DNA of 61,100 nucleotides from a virus: the IMG/VR virus record IMGVR_UViG_3300021962_000107, positions 1 through 61,100 of that record; one strand, written 5' to 3'. The notes below the pieces were generated by a model, which made no database searches, was not told the DNA's origin, and was given only the letters and a program-made list of their open reading frames with translations. Both the position numbers and the translations under genes were made by a program. Shown here one piece after another: positions 24,499 to 32,800 of the stretch. Position 1 is the first letter of the stretch. The number at the start of each line of letters is the position of its first letter.

Positions 24499-25494
24499 AT
24501 GACAGAAAACAATGAAATTTTAGAAAAGGCTGCTGCTGCTGGAACAATTGCGTCTGGTGGCATTGGTGGAGTATCTACTCCAGCAGCTGGAATTCTTGAC
24601 AATACTAACCCAGTTGGTGATCTAGTGTCTGATGGCGGTATTTTGCAGCCTGAACAGTCACGTCAGTTTATTGAGTATATCTTTGAACAGCAGGTACTAG
24701 CACAAGATGGTCGTAGAGTCACGATGAGAGCTAACACAACTGAGCTTGAAAAGATGAATGTTGGAGAGCGTGTAATCCGTGCAGCAGCCCAGGCTGATGC
24801 AACCTACACAAATGCTGACGTTCAGTTTACCAAGGTATCACTAACCACCAAGAAGATTCGTCTTGACTGGGAAGTATCTAGCGAAGCTCTTGAAGATAAT
24901 ATCGAAGGTGCAGGTCTTGAGGATCACTTGGTCCGTACAATGACCCGTGCATTTGCAAACGATCTTGAAGATCTAGCTATCAATGGTACAGGAACTGGTA
25001 CAAACAGCTTCCTTAACATCCTTGAAGGCTTCGTTTCAATCGAAGCTGATGGTAACTCAGCAGCATATGGTACAACTATTGAAGACTTGCAGGGACTTGT
25101 TCTTGCAATGCCTCGTAAGTACCGTGGCTCTCGTTCGAACATGAAGTTCTATGCAGATACCGAAACCGTTGCTTCAATTATCAATGGTCTTGGTTCTTCA
25201 GGTAACTTGAATTCAGAGCGTATTGTTGAGCGTGTAATTGATGGAGCTGCTCCGCAGACCCTTGGTTCACCAATTCAGTACCGTGTTCTAGGTCTTCCAT
25301 TAGTTGAAGTTCCTTTGATGCCAGCTGGTTATGTATCACTTACATTCCCAGAAAACCGCATTTGGGGCTTCCAGAGAGACGTAACAGTACACCGTGAATT
25401 CAAGCCAAAGAAGGACACTGTAGAATATACAGTATTCCTACGCTTTGGTGTTGCAATCGAAGAAACCGATGCAGTAGCATTCATGCAAGACTAA
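24499..25494 (+). CDS. Major capsid protein (HK97 fold)
   Basis: 331 residues with an ideal GGAGGTG ribosome site. After a flexible N-terminal arm come QSRQFIEYIFEQQVL, NTTELEKMNVGERV, TKKIRLDWEVSSEALEDN and a long helix region LVRTMTRAFANDLEDLAINGTG, then P-domain and C-terminal strands (GFQRDVTVHREFKPKKDTVEYTVFLRFG in sections). This is the usual order of HK97-type capsid proteins in Gram-positive phages. Arg is mainly CGT/CGC and Asn mainly AAC, unlike most of the window, as expected for the most abundant product. A terminator hairpin follows. Confidence 0.93.
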   Translation: MTENNEILEKAAAAGTIASGGIGGVSTPAAGILDNTNPVGDLVSDGGILQPEQSRQFIEYIFEQQVLAQDGRRVTMRANTTELEKMNVGERVIRAAAQADATYTNADVQFTKVSLTTKKIRLDWEVSSEALEDNIEGAGLEDHLVRTMTRAFANDLEDLAINGTGTGTNSFLNILEGFVSIEADGNSAAYGTTIEDLQGLVLAMPRKYRGSRSNMKFYADTETVASIINGLGSSGNLNSERIVERVIDGAAPQTLGSPIQYRVLGLPLVEVPLMPAGYVSLTFPENRIWGFQRDVTVHREFKPKKDTVEYTVFLRFGVAIEETDAVAFMQD

Positions 25495-25510
25495 TTATAG
25501 TCAGTATTGG

Positions 25511-25536
25511 AGGGGAGGCATTAATTTGTCTCCCCT
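25511..25536 (+). terminator. Hairpin after the capsid gene
   Basis: AGGGGAG (25511-25517) pairs with CTCCCCT (25530-25536) across a 12-base loop. The following bases are T-rich but interrupted. It ends the capsid unit, and a new promoter follows at 25552. Confidence 0.75.
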
Positions 25537-25551
25537 TCATCTATTTATGAA

Positions 25552-25560
25552 TGATATAAT
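25552..25560 (+). promoter_or_regulatory. Extended -10 (TGATATAAT) for the connector genes
   Basis: TG-A-TATAAT ends 14 bases before ATG 25575, with no Shine-Dalgarno; the predicted leader is about eight bases or less. Confidence 0.6.
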
Positions 25561-25574
25561 AATATAGATGTATT

Positions 25575-25766
25575 ATGACAAAAGTTAAAGATAATCTTGT
25601 TTGTTTATTTGTAGAAAATGCAAGTGTCTATGAAAAAACTCTTGGTAAACTTAATAAAGGTTATAACGTTGTAAGTAAAGAAGATGCTGATATATGGGTT
25701 AGTAAGTTCCCCAAAATTAGAGTCACATCTCCAGAGGAGGTAGCCGAAGTTTTCGGTGTTAAATAA
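25575..25766 (+). CDS. Small protein between capsid and connector
   Basis: 63 residues with the core LNKGYNVVSKEDADIW and KFPKIRVTSPEEVAEVFGVK. Similar short proteins with a YxxLSKEDA and PEEVA ending follow the capsid gene in other Gram-positive phages, where their function is not known. First gene behind the TGATATAAT promoter and overlapping the connector gene by one base. No Shine-Dalgarno is visible, in line with a very short leader. Confidence 0.72.
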   Translation: MTKVKDNLVCLFVENASVYEKTLGKLNKGYNVVSKEDADIWVSKFPKIRVTSPEEVAEVFGVK

Positions 25767-26638
25767 TGGAAGTTTTAAGAATTAATGGGAGCGTCCCAAC
25801 AGTTTCGTTTTCAGACCTTGTTCCAAGTGGAACTTATACAATTGAATACTCTGACCTTTTGACAGATGAAACTTTCTCAGCAAGTGCAACCGCAAATGGC
25901 TCTGGAGATATTAATTTTACACTTGATAGTAAATATATTTCATATGATGCAAATTTAGAAGCAAGAGTTCTTGACACATATGATGAAGAAGTTATTGTTA
26001 CAAATATTGATATTTTAAGACCATACTGTGATATATACAGCTTAGCAACAGAGATGGGAAAAACAGTTGCCCAAGTAAAAGAAATGGAAAGAATTGCAAG
26101 ATATATTGTAGATTCTGAAACATTTGGCGGATTTAAGTTTGTAAGAAAAGAAAAAGAAGTAGTTGGAATGGGATCTGACTATTTAGTTATTGATGAAAAG
26201 ATTTACAAGCTTTATAAGTTATATGAAAACCTTGAGCTTGTTTATGATGCTAATTCACAGAATAATGATCAAGAGTTTGAAATATCTAAAGATAAAACTT
26301 CAATTGTTTTAACCCAGACAGAAACAAATAGGGTTAACTACAATAGAGTTTGGAGAGACAGATATTTAGATGTAGATTTTGCAGACGGATTTGAATACCT
26401 TGTTGATGCAGATTTTGGATGGAAGGTAATTCCTCAAGATATTCAAGAAGCAACAAGATTGCTTATAGGGGATATATCAAGTGATAATATGAGATATATA
26501 AATAAGTACATTGAGTCTTTTGATAATGACGATTTTAAAATTAAGTTTGCAAAAAATTTCAATGCATCTACTGGAAATTTGGTAGTAGACAGAATTCTAC
26601 AAAAGTATAAGAATAACATCCGTCTTGGGGTGTTATAA
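25766..26638 (+). CDS. Head-tail adaptor (connector) protein
   Basis: 290 residues, TAATG overlaps on both sides. An N-terminal Ig-like/beta part (1-90, SGTYTIEYSD) precedes ILRPYCDIYSLATEMGK and a helical middle (VKEMERIARYIVDSETFGGF), then YKLYKLYENL and a C-terminal helical domain (PQDIQEATRLLIGDI). Helical gp6/gp15-type adaptors dock under the portal. The N-terminal beta domain is an addition to the usual adaptor. Position right after the capsid and before the stopper supports the call. Confidence 0.75.
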   Translation: MEVLRINGSVPTVSFSDLVPSGTYTIEYSDLLTDETFSASATANGSGDINFTLDSKYISYDANLEARVLDTYDEEVIVTNIDILRPYCDIYSLATEMGKTVAQVKEMERIARYIVDSETFGGFKFVRKEKEVVGMGSDYLVIDEKIYKLYKLYENLELVYDANSQNNDQEFEISKDKTSIVLTQTETNRVNYNRVWRDRYLDVDFADGFEYLVDADFGWKVIPQDIQEATRLLIGDISSDNMRYINKYIESFDNDDFKIKFAKNFNASTGNLVVDRILQKYKNNIRLGVL

Positions 26639-27111
26639 TGCTTTTTAATTCATCCCTTGATGATATTCTTTACCCAATGACTGCTGACATTTACTATGCA
26701 GTAGAAACACAGTCTGAATATGGAAACATGACTAGAACTTGGCAATTTGATAGAACTGTAAATTGTTCAGCAATCACTGCTACTTCTGGAGAACTAACTG
26801 CAGAACTTAGGGTAAAAGATAAATTTTTAGACTATAATTCTTCTGTATTCTTTAGAACTAATCAGGACATTAGAAAAAGCTCTTCTGGAAAGTACTATCC
26901 AATAACAGCAACTGCAGTCACAAATATGAGAGATCCAAATGGGGATCCAGTCTGGATTAATACAGAAAATCTTAAAACAAAAGCTGAAACTGTTAAAACA
27001 AAGTATGAAGTTAAAACAATTATTCCAAGATTTGATATGTTCCATAATATTGGCATGTATACTGTATTTCTTAATCGTTCAGCTAACCAAAAGTGGGATA
27101 TACCAGAATGA
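26638..27111 (+). CDS. Head closure (stopper) protein
   Basis: 157 residues. Opening LDDILYPMTADIYY, then TRTWQFDRTVNCSAI, a strand-rich middle and ITNTENLK-type segment are in keeping with small SPP1 gp16/lambda FII-type stoppers, which seal the portal channel and join the tail. Call rests mostly on order between adaptor and tail-completion genes. Coupled to both neighbours by TAATG and ATGA overlaps. Confidence 0.65.
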   Translation: MLFNSSLDDILYPMTADIYYAVETQSEYGNMTRTWQFDRTVNCSAITATSGELTAELRVKDKFLDYNSSVFFRTNQDIRKSSSGKYYPITATAVTNMRDPNGDPVWINTENLKTKAETVKTKYEVKTIIPRFDMFHNIGMYTVFLNRSANQKWDIPE

Positions 27112-27800
27112 TAAGAGCAAGAATTAAAGGTGACAATGTTGTAAAAATGCTTAGAAACTCTGTTGAGTATTCAAGTGCATTCGCTACAGAATTAAAAAGA
27201 AATCAAGATACTTTAAATAAAAAACTTGGAGAAGAGTCAATTGATGCTTTTTATGATTATCTTGATAGTCTTGCGAGATCTCATCCAGGAATGCTTCATC
27301 ACGTCTATGAGTGGGGGGAAGTTGGAAACCCTATGGAAAGACTGTTTGATTTAACAATGTCTGTTAATAAAACATCTGCAGTTATAGATGCTGAGTTTTT
27401 AGAGTCCAGAGTTCCTTCTCCAACATCTACAGAACCATTTTATGACAAGGCAGAAATAATGGAAGATGGAAGAACTGTTACAATTAACCAAGTAGAAGCA
27501 AAAGCACTATTTTTTGAATCAGATGGAGAAGAATTTTTTAGAAGTGGTCCAATAGTTATTGCCAATCCTGGTGGAGAGGCAACAAGAGGATCTTTCTTAA
27601 AAGCATTTGATGAATTTTATGGATCATATTTTACAGAAGTTCATTTAAAAGCAATTAGATTTTATCAGTATTTTCAAAATCCAAAAGTTTTTGAAAAATA
27701 TTTTGCTTCTGCAACAAAGGGTGGGGCTTCTGCAAAAGGTAAAAAAGCTGCACTATCATGGATAATGAATGCACCAGGAGGTAGCTATGGTGGTATATAG
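27108..27800 (+). CDS. HK97 gp10-like neck / tail completion protein
   Basis: 230 residues from ATG 27108 (ATGA overlap; an ATG at 27093 lies in the previous gene). The chain begins with the RARIKGDNVVKMLRN segment of gp10-like proteins, continues with an alpha/beta core (HVYEWGEVGNPMERLFDL, then a conserved SGPIVIANPGG) and has a helical C-terminus. Such proteins line the neck between stopper and tail terminator. Overlaps the next gene by 14 bases. Confidence 0.7.
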   Translation: MIRARIKGDNVVKMLRNSVEYSSAFATELKRNQDTLNKKLGEESIDAFYDYLDSLARSHPGMLHHVYEWGEVGNPMERLFDLTMSVNKTSAVIDAEFLESRVPSPTSTEPFYDKAEIMEDGRTVTINQVEAKALFFESDGEEFFRSGPIVIANPGGEATRGSFLKAFDEFYGSYFTEVHLKAIRFYQYFQNPKVFEKYFASATKGGASAKGKKAALSWIMNAPGGSYGGI

Positions 27801-28368
27801 ACCAGAAAATATTATTAACCTATATGTTTGGGAACAGTTCAAAACTCATGCCCCAGCATTCTATAACCTTTATGGTCCAACTTCTGGTGGTCCAGATATC
27901 GTTCCTTTCTTTCCTGCTCCAGCAAACAATCTTCCAACTGCTGTAATTGATAATGATTTGCCATATGTTATGTTTGATAAGTTTAGTAGAGTCCGTGGAG
28001 GCTATAAATATTTCTACCCTATCAAGACTGACCAAATGAGATATACAATCGTTGGTGGCTCTCTGTACGACATTAATAGGAACCAGCAGGATAGGTATGC
28101 AACTACTATAAACCTTACAAGTCTTATTCAAAGCATTTTAGACAGGGAAGACGATGCTGCAAGAGATATTAATGAATTTACCAAGACTCTTCCAGATTAT
28201 AACAATCCTAACTATCCAGAATTAAGCAAATATTACTTTCACTGTGTAAATGTTTATCAGTCTGGATTCACAGATACTCAGCAAGATGTCTCTGATTTTA
28301 TGGAATATAACCCTACAAGAGACCTTATTATTAAATATGACTATCATTCTAAACAGTTTAATGAGTAA
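27787..28368 (+). CDS. Tail terminator-like protein
   Basis: 193 residues from ATG 27787, chosen because CAGGAGG lies nine bases upstream; the longer frame from 27769 lacks a ribosome site. The order NLYVWEQFKTHAP, LPYVMFDKFSRV, YFYPIKTDQMRYTIVG and CVNVYQ-type strands with helices in between fits the small alpha/beta ring proteins that cap the tail tube. Position directly before the tail tube gene agrees. Homology by eye is weak. Confidence 0.65.
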   Translation: MVVYRPENIINLYVWEQFKTHAPAFYNLYGPTSGGPDIVPFFPAPANNLPTAVIDNDLPYVMFDKFSRVRGGYKYFYPIKTDQMRYTIVGGSLYDINRNQQDRYATTINLTSLIQSILDREDDAARDINEFTKTLPDYNNPNYPELSKYYFHCVNVYQSGFTDTQQDVSDFMEYNPTRDLIIKYDYHSKQFNE

Positions 28369-28447
28369 TAAAAACTAGATGTATACTTAGATTAGGAAAC
28401 GCCAATACCCTATAAATTTTAAGACTAAAAGTGAGGTGTAAAAAAAT

Positions 28448-29119
28448 ATGGCTACTCGTGGAAATTCCAATCAAATTATCGTAGGTGCAGCCCAGCTCTT
28501 CGTTTCGAAGCAGGGTCCACTAGAATACAACTCTGTTGTAGACGAATATGTATTCGGCAGTGCTTCAGTATCAGGTATTCCAGCATTCGTTGCAGGAACA
28601 CTTTATGCAGACACAGTTGAAGCAGCTACCACAAACTGGAGAAACGTAGGCTACACCATGAATGGTTTGGAAGTACAATTCCAACCAGATTTTGGTGAAG
28701 TACAGGTTGATCAGCTTCTTGACGTTGCTAAACTTTACAAGCAAGGTATGCAGGTGAACATGGTTACAGCATTTGCTGAAGCTACACTTGAAAATCTTGT
28801 TGTTGCAGTTGCAACTGCGGATTCTAACTTCAATGATGCAGATCCAGATGAAGTAACACTTAACCTCTCAGCAGGTGATCTAGGTGAAGTTCCTTTGGAA
28901 CGTGCACTTATCGCTGTTGGTCCAGGTTCTGGCGATCCTAGTGCAACTGGTGCAGATCAGGTTGAGCGTGTCTATGTTGCACACCGTGCTCTATCTATTG
29001 ATAGTGTAACTGTGTCAGCAAAGCGTGATACTCCTTCTATGTACGAAGTATCATTCCGTTTGCTTCCAACTGCTAATGGCTCATACGGTAAGATTGTTGA
29101 CCGTGTAAAGGGTGCATAA
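28448..29119 (+). CDS. Major tail tube protein
   Basis: 223 residues. NQIIVGAAQLFVSKQGP at the N-terminus, NWRNVGYTMNGLEVQFQPDFGEVQVDQ region, and TVSAKRDTPSMYEVSFRLLPTANGS at the C-terminus are typical of siphovirus tube subunits with two beta sheets and a long loop. CGT arginine and C-ending codons indicate strong expression. The gene has a GAGGTG ribosome site and is followed by a terminator. The 79-base gap before it holds a TATACT (28382-28387) that may be a promoter. Confidence 0.88.
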   Translation: MATRGNSNQIIVGAAQLFVSKQGPLEYNSVVDEYVFGSASVSGIPAFVAGTLYADTVEAATTNWRNVGYTMNGLEVQFQPDFGEVQVDQLLDVAKLYKQGMQVNMVTAFAEATLENLVVAVATADSNFNDADPDEVTLNLSAGDLGEVPLERALIAVGPGSGDPSATGADQVERVYVAHRALSIDSVTVSAKRDTPSMYEVSFRLLPTANGSYGKIVDRVKGA

Positions 29120-29144
29120 CCTAATATAATTAAATAATAGAAGC

Positions 29145-29174
29145 TACCCACTCTCATTAATTTGGGGGTGGGTA
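29145..29174 (+). terminator. Hairpin after the tail tube gene
   Basis: TACCCAC (29145-29151) pairs with GTGGGTA (29168-29174), followed by a T-rich tract (ATTTCTTTTAT). A typical intrinsic terminator separating tube from chaperone and tape-measure genes. Confidence 0.8.
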
Positions 29175-29197
29175 ATTTCTTTTATAAAGGGCTTTTA

Positions 29198-29206
29198 TGC
29201 TATAAT
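29198..29206 (+). promoter_or_regulatory. Extended -10 (TGCTATAAT) for the tail assembly genes
   Basis: TG-C-TATAAT follows the terminator and precedes an AGGAGG ribosome site and ATG 29232. Confidence 0.65.
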
Positions 29207-29231
29207 TGAATATATTCTACAGGAGGAATAA

Positions 29232-29567
29232 ATGGCAACTAGTGTATATGAAGTTGTAGAAGTAGAGCTATTAGACGGCTCTACTATTTCTATGAAACCA
29301 CTAAAAATCTCTTTACTTAGAGAGTTTATGAAAGAGTTTCAAAAAATTGGTGATCCAAAGATTGCAGAAGATAATATTAAATCTATGGATTTATTGCTAA
29401 GCTGTGCAACTATTGCAATGAAGCAATATAGTCCAGAACTAGCAACTAAGGAACAGTTAGAAGAAATCATGGATCTTCCAACTGTATATAAGGTAATCGA
29501 AGTGGCTGCAGGGATTAAGTTGAACGACCCAAACGCACTGGCAGCGGCTCTAGTTGGGACGAACTAG
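29232..29567 (+). CDS. Tail assembly chaperone, G-type short product
   Basis: 111 residues. VYEVVEVELLDGSTISMKPLKISLLREFMKEFQ and a helical rest ending LAAALVGTN give the compact form of a gpG-type chaperone, which coats the tape-measure protein during tail assembly. AGGAGG ribosome site. A slippery heptamer C_CCA_AAC at 29528-29534 lets some ribosomes shift to the -1 frame and make the longer GT product. Position directly before the tape-measure gene is the invariant place for this pair. Confidence 0.88.
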   Translation: MATSVYEVVEVELLDGSTISMKPLKISLLREFMKEFQKIGDPKIAEDNIKSMDLLLSCATIAMKQYSPELATKEQLEEIMDLPTVYKVIEVAAGIKLNDPNALAAALVGTN

Positions 29568-29899
29568 ATCTTGCTGAGTTAGAATCAAGAGTATTTCTTC
29601 TGGGATTCTGGAAGAATTATTCTGAAATGGAGGAAAGTATATCAATGCCTGAACTAGTAGCAATACTAGAAGCTAAGAATGAGCAAGACTACGAGCATAA
29701 AAAATTCTTGGCTGCATTACAAGGTGTTAATATAGATTCTTCTTCGTCCGAAAATAAGTGGGAAGAGATAAAGGCTAGAGCTTTTAGCAATGGTGCTACA
29801 TCTAATCCTAACGACATCCTTGCCTTGCAAGGTGCTGCAGCTAAAAGAGCTGGATTTGGCATTGGACAAGGTTTGGATTACGAGGTGATTACTGAATAA
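29232..29899 (+). CDS. Tail assembly chaperone GT fusion (by -1 frameshift)
   Basis: Join 29232-29534 and 29534-29899, 222 residues: 101 from the G frame plus 121 from the -1 frame. The second part starts RTGSGSSWDELDLAELES and contains FLLGFWKNYSEMEES and ILALQGAAAKRAGFG. An ATG at 29627 is in frame but has no ribosome site at proper distance that would suggest separate translation, and coding potential extends upstream of it. GT binds tape measure and recruits tube subunits. The stop overlaps the tape-measure ATG by one base. Confidence 0.82.
29528..29534 (+). promoter_or_regulatory. Programmed -1 frameshift site CCCAAAC
   Basis: The heptamer is read as C CCA AAC in the chaperone frame, fitting X XXY YYZ. 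After slippage the -1 frame continues without stop to 29899, while the last stop in that frame upstream is at 29516. This is the only canonical slippery heptamer I found in the 29519-29567 overlap. Confidence 0.8.
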
Positions 29900-32800
29900 T
29901 GGCTGAGGTCGCAAAAGGCATTATTGATATTGAGATTAACACAGGTAGTGCTGCGTCTCAACTTCAATCTCTTCAAGCACAGATTAATGCTTTTAACCTT
30001 GCCCTTAATAAAAGTAACAAGGCACAAGGAACTTTTGCTGCTGAATATTCCAAAGAATTGCAAAATGCGATTAATAAAACTGGACTATTTACGGCAGAGA
30101 CCATTAGGCTATCAACTGCTGCTGCCACTTTAGATAAAACTTTGTCCAAGGGTAAAACAACTCTTGGGCAATTTTTTAGTGCAAAATTTAATAAAGATAG
30201 TGCGATTGCAGCAGAAACAATGGCACTTGCTGCAGAACGTGCTAAGAGACTTCAAACACAATTTATAGCAACCTCTGGTGCTGCAAATGGTTTTCAAGAA
30301 GCAATAGCAGTTAGACCACTTGCTGCATTTTCTTCAGAAGCAGCAGTCGCTGCTCAAAGAACTCAAATTCTTTCTAATATGTTTAAGCAAGGAACTACAC
30401 AGCTTGTTAATTTTGGTAAGAACGTTCAGTGGGCTGGTCGTCAGCTTATGGTTGGTTTTACAGTACCTCTTACAATTTTTGGATCAGTTGCTGGAAAAAC
30501 TTTTATGGACCTTGAAAAACAGGCTGTTGCTTTTAAAAAGGTGTATGGTGACATTTTTACAACTCCAGCAGAATTAGATAAAAATTTAGAAGCTGTAAAA
30601 GGTTTAGCTGCTGAATATACAAAATATGGCATTGCTGTAAAAGACACAATTGGACTTGCTGCTCAGGCTGCTGCTGCTGGTAGACAAAATGCTGACTTAA
30701 CAGATGCTGTTTCACAAGCAACAAGACTTGCAACGCTTGGTCAAATGGATCAAAATGCAGCACTTGAAACAACAATATCTTTGCAGTCTGCATTTAGATT
30801 ATCTGGTAAAGATCTTGCAGATACTATTAACTTTTTAAATATGGTTGAAAATCAAACTGTTGTATCTTTGCAAGATATTGCTGCTGCTATTCCTCGTGTA
30901 GCCCCAGTTATTCAAGGTCTTGGTGGTAACGTAAAAGACTTAACAGTATTTCTTGCAGCAATGCAAGAAGGTGGTGTAGATGCTGCTGAAGGTGCTAATG
31001 CTTTAAAGTCTGGTCTTGCATCTTTAATTAATCCAACAAAACAGGCTACAGAAATGTTGTCTGGAATGGGAATAAATCTTCAATCTATTATTGAAGCAAA
31101 TAAGGGAGACCTTATGGGAACTGTTAGATCTTTTGCACAAGCCCTATCCTCACTTGATCAATTTTCAAGACAACAGGCATTAGAACAAGTGTTTGGTAAA
31201 TTCCAGTATGCAAAACTTGGTGCACTATTTGACAATATCTCTAGAAAAGGATCACAAGCACAACAAGTTATTGAAACAATGGGGTACTCTACAGAACAAC
31301 TTGGTGCAACTGCAGATAAAGAATTAAAAACAATTGAAGAATCTTTTGGTGTGCAATTAACTGGAGCAGTAGAAAGATTTAAATTAGCAATTGCTCCTAT
31401 TGGTCAATTATTTGTTCAACTTGCAATTCCAGTTGTTAATTTTATTACAAAAATTGTTGAAGGATTTAATGGTCTTACAGAAGGTCAAAAGAAATTTACT
31501 GCTATTGCTGCAGTAATTGTTGGCGTTGTAGTTCCTGCAGTAACCATGCTTACTGGTTTATTCTTAAACCTTGTTGGAACTCTTGCAAAAATGACACAAG
31601 GAATGGCACTATTTAGCAAAGGATTTATCACTGGTGGTCCAATTGGAGCATTTAAAGCACTAACTCAAAGTTCCAAATATTTAAGTCTTTCTGAAATGGA
31701 TGCAGCTATGGCTGCTCAACAACTTTCAGGTGCAAGTCAAGTTTTAAATGCAACTCTTATTGAACAAGTTGGAACAGCAAATGCAGCAGCAGCAGCTATT
31801 GCTAATTTAACAAAGGCATATAGTGCAATGGCTGCAACACAAGGTGCTGCAGGAGGACTACCATCGTTTGGAGTTGCTAGTGCTGCTGGAACTAATGCTG
31901 CAAAGGGTGTTAAGACTGGTGGAATTAGAATAAGGGGATTAAGAAGAAATACTGGTGGTGGAGTTCCTGGTGTAGGAAACACAGATACAGTTCCAGCAAT
32001 GCTTACTCCTGGTGAGTTTGTTGTAAACAAAAAAGCTACTAGTCAAAACCTTGGACTTTTAAAAGCTATTAATAATGGTGGAATTCAAAAATTTAGTCAG
32101 GGTGGAAATGTTTTAGATGAGATTGCTGCTGTAAGAGCTATAGGATTTGGTGCTACTGGATCTATTCCTTCAATAAGAAGAAATCCTGCTCAAAGAGCCG
32201 TATCTATTGGTGGAATGTTTTCTGAATTTGCTAGATCTCTTATGGTAGCAAGACTTAATCAAAGATCAGGTTTTGGAGGATTTAGAAGGGTTAATCTTAG
32301 AGGAAGGTCTGCAAGTGGAAGAATTTCTGGATCTTCAAATACATCATATTCTGGAACACAGGGAGGATCAGGATATAAGCCATATACTGCTTCAAGAATT
32401 GAAAATATAATTGACTCTTCTTTTGATGAATATGGTGGTGCAGCTGCAAGAAGCCAGCTCGTATCTGGACTAACAAGGCAAGAGGGACAAAGATCTTCGT
32501 CATTAGTTTTTGGACATGCAGTTACTCCAGAATTTTTATCATCAACACAGGGCATTGGTGCACAATTTGGAACTAGAGGAAGTTATCCTAGAGCAAATGT
32601 TTCACAGCTTAGAGGAAGAATTTTTGGAACTAGTGCAAGAGATGTTAGCTCTGATGCACTACTAGATATACTTCCATCAACTGGTGCAGTAATTCCACAA
32701 AGGTTTAATAGTCAATTAGGAAGAGGCTCTGGAGCACCAGCACAAGGATTTGGAAAAGCTGAGTGGTTTCATGAAATTGAATTAATTGAATTTTTAAAAC

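Noticed and set aside
29551-29560. GTTGGGA-like run as the frameshift site
   Set aside because: It is not in the X XXY YYZ phase of the chaperone frame, while CCCAAAC at 29528 is.
29627-29899. Separate 90-residue gene from ATG 29627
   Set aside because: Coding signal continues upstream in the same frame to a slippery site; it is better explained as the second half of the frameshifted chaperone.
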